DNA of 42,153 nucleotides from Flammeovirga aprica JL-4. Its GTDB lineage: Bacteria; Bacteroidota; Bacteroidia; Cytophagales; Flammeovirgaceae. Below, piece after piece: positions 32,084 through 39,175 of this stretch (the stretch's first letter is position 1; each line of letters begins with the position of its first letter). Made by a program: the position numbers and the translations under genes. A model generated the notes under the pieces. That model did not search any database, was not told where the DNA came from, and saw only the letters and a list, made by a program, of their open reading frames with translations. Where the stretch lies: the NCBI RefSeq assembly GCF_012844305.1, contig NZ_JABANE010000076.1, positions 1 to 42,153 of the forward strand, read 5' to 3'.

Positions 32084-32785
32084 ATGTTTAAAATAAGTAG
32101 AAAAAGAAAAAGGCAGTTCATAGGGATATGTACAGGGATTTTTATTTCTGCCATTACTTATGTTACGCTTTCTCTTCCTCAAAATGATGATTTTCTGTCC
32201 AAAGGACCATTAAATACAGGGCATGAAAATCTCCAATGCGAAACTTGCCATACTCCAGCAAAAGGAAATGTTTTTCAGCAAGCACAAGCCAATTTAATGC
32301 ACACAGTAGGTTTAAGAAGATCAGAGGCAGATTTTGGAACACAGAATGTAGATAATACAAAATGTTTGGATTGTCATGACAGAGCAAACGACAGACATCC
32401 ATTGCACCGTTTTGAAGAACCTCGTTTTGCTCAAGCCAGAAAAGATATAGGAGTTACCGAATGTGAATCATGTCATCAGGAACATAATGGCGTTCGTATT
32501 ACGCAGACTAATATTGGTTACTGTAAGTCATGTCATGAGGATACAGAAATGAAAAATGATCCATTAGAAGTATCACACAAAGAATTGATCGGGCAGAATA
32601 GATGGAATACGTGTTTACAGTGTCATGATTTCCATGGTAATCACATTTTCCATGCGGCTGAATCTTTAAAAGATACAATTCCTGTTCAAGAAATAAAGGA
32701 CTATTTTGCAGGAGGTCAGTCTCCATATGCAGAAGAGAAAAAATACTACGCTACTACAGAAGAGGAATTGAATAAAAAGAATTAA
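32084..32785 (+). CDS. Membrane-anchored pentaheme cytochrome c
   Basis: A 233-residue protein. A basic start (KISRKRKRQ) and one helix (about 12-30) look like an uncleaved N-terminal anchor, so the heme domain is periplasmic. There are five CxxCH motifs: CETCH (52-56), CLDCH (94-98), CESCH (127-131), CKSCH (147-151) and CLQCH (177-181). Additional histidines near them (HRF, HQEH, SHKEL, HDFHGNH) can provide the second axial ligands, as in cytochrome c3/c7 and NapC/NirT relatives. It probably receives electrons from the di-heme b protein and passes them to a periplasmic acceptor or other c heme. It is the last gene of the heme cluster. Confidence 0.92.
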   Translation: MFKISRKRKRQFIGICTGIFISAITYVTLSLPQNDDFLSKGPLNTGHENLQCETCHTPAKGNVFQQAQANLMHTVGLRRSEADFGTQNVDNTKCLDCHDRANDRHPLHRFEEPRFAQARKDIGVTECESCHQEHNGVRITQTNIGYCKSCHEDTEMKNDPLEVSHKELIGQNRWNTCLQCHDFHGNHIFHAAESLKDTIPVQEIKDYFAGGQSPYAEEKKYYATTEEELNKKN

Positions 32786-32883
32786 GCTCCAAAATGTAAA
32801 ACGGTGTGATATTTAAAGTTCAATTATGTAAATTGATAGTTCAAAAAGTAAAAACTTCAATTTTTTCATACTTGAGCTAAACA

Positions 32884-33348
32884 ATGAGTACTACAAAAGC
32901 AAAATACGATGTTCTATTTGATGAAATTTCAGCCATTGCAGATAGAGCTTCTTATCGTAGTCAGGAAAATAAATTAAAGTCATTCAGAATTTACTTGGGA
33001 ATAGCCATAGCTTCTGCATTGATCACTATTTTGGTGGCAATCTCTAGCGATGTCCCAGAAGAATACCAATTGCATGCAAAAATACTCACACTTTTATTGA
33101 GTGGAGTAACTACTGTTTTAGCCGCTTGGGATGGTTTTTATAATCATAAACAGCTTTGGATCAATTATGGCGAATCAAGAAATCAACTGCGTGCCATTCA
33201 ACTTAAAATGAAAATGATGGATGAGCAACAAAGAAATGATGATAAAATTTTGGATGCGATTTTTAAAGAATTTCAGGAAGTGATGCATCATGGCAACTCC
33301 AATTGGAAGTCTTTAAGAATGGAGAAGGCAGAGGTGACTAAAGAATAG
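32884..33348 (+). CDS. SLATT-domain (DUF4231-like) membrane protein
   Basis: A 154-residue protein. An N-terminal helix (about 5-33) leads to two hydrophobic helices (about 36-54 and 65-81) and a C-terminal amphipathic helical tail with AAWDGFYNHKQLWINYGESRNQLRAIQLKMKMM. This is the SLATT/DUF4231 layout: two TM helices between helices, with a conserved W and aromatic cluster after TM2. SLATT proteins are predicted pore-forming or sensing effectors, often in nucleotide-signal or defence settings. No nucleotide cyclase or effector partner is adjacent, so here it may be a stand-alone stress protein. It starts 98 bp after the cytochrome gene. Confidence 0.75.
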   Translation: MSTTKAKYDVLFDEISAIADRASYRSQENKLKSFRIYLGIAIASALITILVAISSDVPEEYQLHAKILTLLLSGVTTVLAAWDGFYNHKQLWINYGESRNQLRAIQLKMKMMDEQQRNDDKILDAIFKEFQEVMHHGNSNWKSLRMEKAEVTKE

Positions 33349-33390
33349 TTGAGTAGTGTGACAAAAGAAATGGAACAAAAATTTCGTTCA

Positions 33391-33518
33391 CCATGACTGA
33401 AGTCATGGGCTAGTATATTTACTCCGACAACACTAAAGTGTTATCTCCGTTATCACGACCTTCAAGACTTTAGTCTTGGTTAGGTTGCCTTATCACCTGT
33501 CCATAGTTTTAACTATGG
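33391..33518. repeat. Array of four evenly spaced small palindromic hairpins
   Basis: Four perfect palindromes follow each other: CCATGACT-GA-AGTCATGG (33391-33408), AACACT-AA-AGTGTT (33429-33442), CAAGACT-TT-AGTCTTG (33463-33478) and CCATAGTT-TT-AACTATGG (33501-33518). Their centres lie 36, 35 and 39 bp apart. Arms differ in sequence but keep an AGT/ACT core and a dinucleotide centre; spacers share TCCG, TATCAC and CGACC-like pieces. The structure resembles clustered REP sequences mobilised by RAYT/TnpA-REP enzymes, or one multi-hairpin RNA. No transposase gene is in the window. Confidence 0.7.
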
Positions 33519-33600
33519 TGCAAGAAACACTCGTTTACTTTTGTCCTAGTACTTGACCTTATCAAAAATAAAATCTGAAATACCTTGACATATTAGTATT

Positions 33601-33634
33601 AAGGGCTCTTCAAGAATTTGAAGGGCCTTTTTTG
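33601..33634 (+). terminator. Terminator downstream of the hairpin array
   Basis: AAGGGCTCTTCAA pairs with TTGAAGGGCCTT (33618-33629) with one bulge and a short GAAT loop, followed by six T. It lies about 250 bp after the SLATT stop, so a transcript from SLATT or an independent RNA would include the hairpin array. Confidence 0.7.
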
Positions 33635-33722
33635 TATTCATCAAGTTGTATAATTGAATGTAAGACCTAATCTTATTAAATTATAATATTCTCTATTCAA
33701 TTTTACTTACTCGAAACTTGCT

Positions 33723-34895
33723 ATGAAAATTTTACTACTGCTACTTACGCTATTTTTATTTTTCTCATGTAATCAAAAGAAGCAAAAAGAAAATTCCACT
33801 GAAAAGGAACATCTTGAAAAAACGACAGTGATTGAAGTAAAGAAAGTCCCTGAAATTACCTTTCCCATTTCTCCTATAGATCTAAATCCAAGGTATACTT
33901 GGGAAGAAAATATTAATGCTACATGGAATCAATATTTAGGAGGAGCTCCAGATGAAATCTATAAAATATTTGAGTTATCTGAGTTTAAAAAGGAAGAAGG
34001 GGTGTTTATCGTAGTGACAAAAGATGGAACCACAAATTATTTTACCCTTTTGCCTCAAGAGGATGGAACCTATGTATTGGATAAAATTAATACTTCATCG
34101 ATTTCTGTTCTGCATCAATACGGTAATGCGGCCACAATTACAATCAAGCCTTATGAAATTTCAATAGATTTTAATGATAAAAATGGATTGGTTGTTTCCT
34201 ATGAAATTTTCGGAATGAAAGAGGTACCTAACGGAGATGGGATGATGCCTTTTCAGAAAATTCAGCACGATTACCTTACTTTTAATGAGCAAGGGAATTT
34301 GGAGTATAATATTGGTGAGACTGAAAAGTTCAATGATCGATTTGGAGTAGATATGAAAGAGCATTCCTCTCTTGATACTCATGAATTTCTTTATCAAAAG
34401 TATTTTACCACCATTGACAGAGCATTCAATCCACATTTATTCAATCTATTAATGAGTGATATGGATATTTATACGACAAGATTTGATGATAGAGATAATA
34501 TATTCGGATTAGTAAGAAAGCAAGATAATGGTGAGTATGTAAATGATAATGCCTTTGCTGAATTGGAAGCTTTTTTTGTGTCTCAATCAAATGATCTAAA
34601 CTTAGAACATATAGATTATAGCGATTACCCCATTTTTTATGTGGAAGATCACGGGAGTTATTTTTATAGAATTGATCATGTGAAAGTAGATGATAAAGAA
34701 ATTGCTCTTGACCTTGAAAGGGTATTATATATAGATGAGAACAGTGGGGAATTGGATCGGACTTCTGATATTACCTATTATATAGTTTTGATGAATATTG
34801 AAGGAAAGTGGCTTTTGATTAATAATTCAGACCGTTTGATGATGGAGAAAGACCGTCTAAAATTACAAACGATTGACTCTAATGAAGGTGAATAA
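33723..34895 (+). CDS. Unrecognised lipoprotein, 390 residues
   Basis: A lipoprotein start with a clean lipobox (MKILLLLLTLFLFFSC, Cys16) is followed by a charged linker (KKQKENSTEKEHLEK) that should place the domain away from the membrane. The mature part is acidic and mixed alpha/beta, with LNPRYTWEENINATWNQYLGGAPDEIYKIF, KYFTTIDRAFNPHLFNLLMSD and a final segment INNSDRLMMEKDRLKLQ. No catalytic motif or known family is recognised. The TAA stop overlaps the ATG of the next gene by one base (TAATG), so the two are translated together. The lack of LysGln at +2/+3 gives no clue to surface export. Confidence 0.8.
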   Translation: MKILLLLLTLFLFFSCNQKKQKENSTEKEHLEKTTVIEVKKVPEITFPISPIDLNPRYTWEENINATWNQYLGGAPDEIYKIFELSEFKKEEGVFIVVTKDGTTNYFTLLPQEDGTYVLDKINTSSISVLHQYGNAATITIKPYEISIDFNDKNGLVVSYEIFGMKEVPNGDGMMPFQKIQHDYLTFNEQGNLEYNIGETEKFNDRFGVDMKEHSSLDTHEFLYQKYFTTIDRAFNPHLFNLLMSDMDIYTTRFDDRDNIFGLVRKQDNGEYVNDNAFAELEAFFVSQSNDLNLEHIDYSDYPIFYVEDHGSYFYRIDHVKVDDKEIALDLERVLYIDENSGELDRTSDITYYIVLMNIEGKWLLINNSDRLMMEKDRLKLQTIDSNEGE

Positions 34896-35314
34896 TGGGC
34901 TATCCTGAAATCGAAAAGTTAAAAGGTTACTATAATCAACATAAGATATTCATTAGAAAAAGTGAGGTGATCCGGGCGGACTTATTTTATGTGGACTTCA
35001 CCATAGATGGCCAAAGTTTTAAAATTCTTGTGGATGATGAATATGGGGATTTTTCGGATGGAAAACCTCTGATGAATCTCTTTTTAGTATTATTCTCACT
35101 TGAGTTGTATGATGAAACTGAAGATCTGCTAGAATGGAGTAAGGAGCTTTATGTTAAACCAGTAAATTATCTTGATTATTATAGAGAATTGGACAATAAC
35201 TATAGAAAAATACAATCAAAATTAGGGGAGATTGATGCGTGTATTTCTTCTTATGATTATGAGTTGAGAACAAGTGTGATTCAAGAATTGATGAATTACA
35301 AGTATAACACTTGA
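34895..35314 (+). CDS. Small acidic cytosolic protein coupled to the lipoprotein gene
   Basis: A 139-residue protein without signal peptide or membrane helix. A beta-rich N-terminal half (KGYYNQHKIFIRKSEVIRADLFYVDFTIDGQSFKILVDDEYGDF) and a helical C-terminal half (NLFLVLFSLELYDETEDLLEWSKELY ... YDYELRTSVIQELMNYKY) are visible. Size, acidity and the helical half recall immunity or SMI1-like small proteins, but there is no clear motif and no toxin next to it. It overlaps the preceding stop codon by one base. Function is unknown. Confidence 0.75.
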   Translation: MGYPEIEKLKGYYNQHKIFIRKSEVIRADLFYVDFTIDGQSFKILVDDEYGDFSDGKPLMNLFLVLFSLELYDETEDLLEWSKELYVKPVNYLDYYRELDNNYRKIQSKLGEIDACISSYDYELRTSVIQELMNYKYNT

Positions 35315-35444
35315 TACAATGTTTAGCGGGTATTTATGTGGACATTGTTTATTATATATCACAGATTTTAACAGGGTATTATCTCATAAATCCATTAGTT
35401 TTACAATGAAATGAATGTAAGAATTAGCAAACAACTTAAATGGA

Positions 35445-36809
35445 ATGAATATGAGACCACTTTTTTTAATGCTTTGTATTGGCATGTTTTTTAATACCGT
35501 AAGTGCTCAAAACACTAAACTCTTAAAAGTCTCAGAAAACAGCAAATACCTTGAGACGGTAGACAATGAGCCTTTTTTCTGGTTAGGCGGTACAGCTTGG
35601 GAAATGATCCATCGTTTGACAAAAGAAGAAATTGATCTATACATGGAAGATCGTCACTCGAAAGGATTTACAGTGATACAAACCGTAGTGTTGGCTGAAC
35701 TTGATGGTTTGAATACGCCCAATGCTTATGGACATAAACCGTTGGTCAATAATGATCCTACCAAGATCAATGAGAATTATTTTGAACTGGTAGATTATGT
35801 GATTGACAAGGCAGATGAATTAGGAATGTATATCGCTTTGCTTCCAACATGGGGCGATAAGTTTAATTTAAAATGGGGGGAAGGTCCTATAATTTTCAAC
35901 GGTGAAAATGCTGAACGTTTTGGAGAAATTGTAGCCCAAAGATATCTTGATAAAAATAACTTGATTTGGGTATTGGGAGGCGATCGAATGCCAGAAGATG
36001 AAATGCAGCGTGAAGTGATAGAAGGGATGGCGAAAGGAATTCAATCAAAAGATACAAGACATCTTATTACCTATCATCCTGCAGCTCCGTTTTTGGCTAC
36101 TGACAGTGTCAATGAACCGTGGCTGGACTTTGATATGTTTCAGAGCGGACATGATAGAGACCTTAAAGAATATGAATTTGTTTTTAGAAGCAGAGAAGTC
36201 AAACCTCTTCGTCCTGTTATTGAAGCAGAACCCCGTTACGAGAATTCCCTTGAGAAATTTTGGGAAGATGGAGAGCATGACTGGATGGATGACTCAGATG
36301 TAAGAACAACTGCTTACTGGACGATGTTGGCAGGAGCGGCAGGGTATACATATGGTTGTCATGATATTTTGCAAATGTATACTTTGGATAAAGAACCGGT
36401 CAATAAAGTAAGAACTGGATGGAAAGAGGCTTTACATTTATCAGGTTCGAAACATATGCTATATATGAAGCAACTATTTACAAGCTTTCCTTGGCAGAAA
36501 ATGGAAAATAATCAGCGTTTAATTTTAAGCGATAATGAAGAAGACCAAGGCTATATTTTGGCTTCTATGGGGCAGGATAAAGATTTTATTTTAGCTTATT
36601 CTCCTTGGGGTAGAGCAGTTCAGTTAGATCTAAGTGAATTAGGGAATCGGGAAGTGAAAGCTTATTGGTTTAATCCTAGATCTGGCGAAAAGTTAGTCAT
36701 TGGGAATTATAAAACGACAGAGCAACCAACGTTTACACCGTGGTCCTCTGGCAGAGGAAGTGATTTTGTATTGGTGATTTTAGCCGTTGATTCAAAAATT
36801 ACTTTTTAA
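35445..36809 (+). CDS. DUF4038/GH140-like glycoside hydrolase, secreted
   Basis: A 454-residue exported enzyme. A signal peptide ends near residue 21 (TVSAQ). The (beta/alpha)8 catalytic domain has the DUF4038 pattern FFWLGGTAWEMIHRLTKEEIDLYMEDRHSKGFTVIQ, LPTWGDKF, WVLGGDR (Asp180, probable acid/base), FQSGHDRD and PVIEAEPRYEN (Glu262, probable nucleophile), as in the GH140 apiosidase family. A small C-terminal beta domain (DFILAYSPWGRAVQLDLSEL ... WFNPRSGEKL) is the putative collagen-binding or accessory domain often found there. GH140 removes apiose side chains of rhamnogalacturonan-II; other DUF4038 enzymes have other substrates. No SusCD pair or other CAZyme lies next to it, so the target polymer is open. 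Confidence 0.85.
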   Translation: MNMRPLFLMLCIGMFFNTVSAQNTKLLKVSENSKYLETVDNEPFFWLGGTAWEMIHRLTKEEIDLYMEDRHSKGFTVIQTVVLAELDGLNTPNAYGHKPLVNNDPTKINENYFELVDYVIDKADELGMYIALLPTWGDKFNLKWGEGPIIFNGENAERFGEIVAQRYLDKNNLIWVLGGDRMPEDEMQREVIEGMAKGIQSKDTRHLITYHPAAPFLATDSVNEPWLDFDMFQSGHDRDLKEYEFVFRSREVKPLRPVIEAEPRYENSLEKFWEDGEHDWMDDSDVRTTAYWTMLAGAAGYTYGCHDILQMYTLDKEPVNKVRTGWKEALHLSGSKHMLYMKQLFTSFPWQKMENNQRLILSDNEEDQGYILASMGQDKDFILAYSPWGRAVQLDLSELGNREVKAYWFNPRSGEKLVIGNYKTTEQPTFTPWSSGRGSDFVLVILAVDSKITF

Positions 36810-36811
36810 CC

Positions 36812-36847
36812 AAAAATAGAGCATGTCACAAGGCATGCTCTATTTTT
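36812..36847. terminator. Bidirectional terminator between the GH and DUF58 genes
   Basis: AAAAATAGAGCATG (36812-36825) and CATGCTCTATTTTT (36834-36847) form a perfect 14-bp stem with an 8-nt loop. It lies between convergent genes and its right edge overlaps the stop codon region of the DUF58 gene. The stem core GAGCATG is shared with the 13711 terminator. Confidence 0.92.
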
Positions 36848-38180
36848 ATAATAGCCCTCTCGCTTTTAGTTCAAGGTATTTGTTGATCGTATCGACATTC
36901 AATTTTTCAGGAGTGGTCAAAATTGTATGAATGCCATTTTGTTGTAACTCCTTTGCCATAAATTTCCTTTCGAGAATATTTTCTTCCTGCAACGCCTTAA
37001 TATAAATATCTTCAAGGCTTTCTATTTTTTTACTCAGCTCATTTTTGATTTCTGTATCTTCAAATAATACTACAACCAACAAATGTTTTTTAGCTAATCG
37101 TTTTAAATACGGGAGTTTTCTTTTAAAGCTTTCCTTATGCGTAATGTTAGTAAAAAAGAGTAGGAGACTTCTATGTTTTATTTGCCTTCTCAATAAAGTA
37201 GTAATATTGGCAAAGTCCGTTTCCTTATAGCTTGGATTAAGGTTATAAAGCTGTTCAAGTACATTTTTCATCTGTCCAGAATTTCGGCTGGCTTTCAGAA
37301 AATTACTGTTATTATAGTCGAAGGCAGAAACCCCAATCAAATCCTGTTTTACTTGAGCAATATGAAGTAAAACCAAGCTGGCATTGATCGAATAATCTAA
37401 CAATGTCATTCCATTGAAAGGCAGTTTCATATTTCTGCTCATATCCAAAACTGCGTAGACCTGCTGTGCTTTTTCATCTTGATAATGATTGACCATCAAT
37501 TGTTGTGAACGGGCAGTTGCCATCCAGTTGATGGTTCTAAAATCATCTCCAGCCACATACTCCTTTATCTGATCAAATTCTTTCTGCTGTCCAATTTTCC
37601 TTACTTTCTTAATTCCTCCCTCAATATGTCCCGTATTAAGGGCCATCAATTCATATTTTTTCAGCTTACTGAAAGAAGGATAGACCTTTACAGATTGAAT
37701 ATCACAGTGCTGTTTTATCTTTCTTCTGACCAGCCCTAGTTTTGATTTGACAAAAAGAATCAGATCACCAAAATGATATTCACCTCTTTCTTTAGGAACA
37801 ATGGTATATGAGATATCTTTTACCTCATTTGCTTTTAATTTGAACTTAAATCGGAGATTCTTTAGCTGAAATTCAATAGGAGCTTCATCAATCAGTTCAA
37901 GGTGAAGGGTTTGATTTCCTTTATTGACCGCATGAAGTAGAATGTCGTTTTCTTCCCCGTTTGATAGCTTTTCAGGTGTTTGACGTTCCGCATATAGATC
38001 TTTTTTCAAACCGAAAAGAAGAATGATATCTAAAATCGTCAATACCCCAAACGCCAAACAAAGCAAAATTGCAAATCCATAAAGCAATGGAACAAAGTGA
38101 GCGATAATAAAAAGGAAAACAAGACTACTCCCAATCTGATAGAACCGGTCTGAGAAGAAAAGTTGTTTATAAAAACGCAT
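36846..38180 (-). CDS. DUF58 protein of the MoxR operon
   Basis: A 444-residue protein. Two N-terminal helices (about 15-33 and 36-57) are followed by a beta domain and the DUF58 core with EFDQIKEYVAGDDFRTINWMATARSQQLMVNHYQDEK. A vWA-like domain comes next. Its metal motif is D-M-S-R-N (Asp246, Ser248, Asn250) instead of the usual DxSxS, so metal binding may be altered. Partners are the MoxR ATPase upstream and the DUF4350 and DUF4129 membrane proteins. Such MoxR/vWA modules act as chaperones for protein complexes or envelope stress; the target here is unknown. It is last in the operon, 6 bp after moxR. Confidence 0.9.
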   Translation of the reverse strand: MRFYKQLFFSDRFYQIGSSLVFLFIIAHFVPLLYGFAILLCLAFGVLTILDIILLFGLKKDLYAERQTPEKLSNGEENDILLHAVNKGNQTLHLELIDEAPIEFQLKNLRFKFKLKANEVKDISYTIVPKERGEYHFGDLILFVKSKLGLVRRKIKQHCDIQSVKVYPSFSKLKKYELMALNTGHIEGGIKKVRKIGQQKEFDQIKEYVAGDDFRTINWMATARSQQLMVNHYQDEKAQQVYAVLDMSRNMKLPFNGMTLLDYSINASLVLLHIAQVKQDLIGVSAFDYNNSNFLKASRNSGQMKNVLEQLYNLNPSYKETDFANITTLLRRQIKHRSLLLFFTNITHKESFKRKLPYLKRLAKKHLLVVVLFEDTEIKNELSKKIESLEDIYIKALQEENILERKFMAKELQQNGIHTILTTPEKLNVDTINKYLELKARGLL

Positions 38181-38186
38181 AACCGA

Positions 38187-39173
38187 TTATCTAGGTACTT
38201 CGATAGAATGAACGATCTTATCAATGATACGGTCCATATTTTCACCTTCCATTTCTTTTTCTGCCGTCATAATCAAACGGTGTCTTAAAACTGGTTTTAT
38301 CACATAAGCAATATCATCAGGTGTGATAAAATCTCTTCCTTGAAGGCAAGCCCAAGCTTTTGAAGCATTCAGGAGAGCTACACCGGCACGTGGAGATGCC
38401 CCTAAATAAAGGTCACTGCTCATTCTAGTTCTTCGGATCAGTTGCAAGATATATGTCATAAGATCCTCTTTCACCATCACTTTTTTGGCAAGCTCTCTAA
38501 ATTCTTTCAACTTAGCAGGAGAAAGTTTAAACTCTTCTTGTATTAAATTAGAGGGGTTTTGATGCTGATGATGCATTTTTAATACCTCTAATTCATCTTG
38601 TTCCTCAGGGTATTCTAAATCTATTTTAAAAAGAAAACGATCTAATTGAGCTTCAGGAAGTGGATAAGTGCCTTCTTGTTCTACTGGATTTTGAGTACCA
38701 ATCACTAAAAAAGGTTCTTCCATTGCATATCTTTGCCCATCATAAGTAATTTGACGTTCTTCCATTACCTCAAACAAAGAAGCTTGAGTTTTGGCAGGGG
38801 CTCTATTGATCTCATCCGTTAAAACGATATTTCCGAAAACAGGTCCTTTTCTATATTCAAAAGTATTGGTAGAAGCATTGAAGATATTTGTTCCGATAAC
38901 ATCTGAAGGCATTAAATCGGGCGTGAACTGAATTCTAGAATACTTTCCATCAATCATTGTTGCCAGTGTTTTTGCCGTTAAAGTTTTAGCGACACCGGGT
39001 ACGCCTTCCAACAAAACATGACCGTCTGCTAAGATGGCTGTCAATAAAAGATCAATTGTTTTTTGCTGTCCTTTTACAACGTTATTAATGCCTTCTCTAA
39101 GTTTATTAAGTTCATGAACCAGCTCCGAAGTATCAATTCTATTTGTGAATTTGTTAATTATATTTTCTTCCAT
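38187..39173 (-). CDS. MoxR family AAA+ ATPase
   Basis: A 328-residue cytosolic AAA+ ATPase of the MoxR type, thought to remodel or assemble client proteins with a vWA partner. Walker A is GVPGVAKT (residues 57-64), Walker B is IVLTDEIN (Asp120-Glu121), followed by RAPAKTQASLFEVMEERQITYDG, sensor 1 at VIGTQNPVEQEGTYPLPEAQLDRF and sensor 2 in SPRAGVALL. All are intact. It lies between DUF58 (6 bp) and DUF4350 (2 bp), the standard Bacteroidota arrangement. Confidence 0.95.
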   Translation of the reverse strand: MEENIINKFTNRIDTSELVHELNKLREGINNVVKGQQKTIDLLLTAILADGHVLLEGVPGVAKTLTAKTLATMIDGKYSRIQFTPDLMPSDVIGTNIFNASTNTFEYRKGPVFGNIVLTDEINRAPAKTQASLFEVMEERQITYDGQRYAMEEPFLVIGTQNPVEQEGTYPLPEAQLDRFLFKIDLEYPEEQDELEVLKMHHQHQNPSNLIQEEFKLSPAKLKEFRELAKKVMVKEDLMTYILQLIRRTRMSSDLYLGASPRAGVALLNASKAWACLQGRDFITPDDIAYVIKPVLRHRLIMTAEKEMEGENMDRIIDKIVHSIEVPR

Positions 39174-39175
39174 AT

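Noticed and set aside
32816..32870. Terminator after the pentaheme cytochrome gene
   Set aside because: Short stems (TCAATT/AATTGA, AAGT/ACTT) and a T6 are present, but the stems are only 4-6 bp of A/T and not convincing.
33391..33518. CRISPR array
   Set aside because: The 36-bp periodicity is suggestive, but the palindromes are not identical repeats, there are only four, and no cas gene is present.
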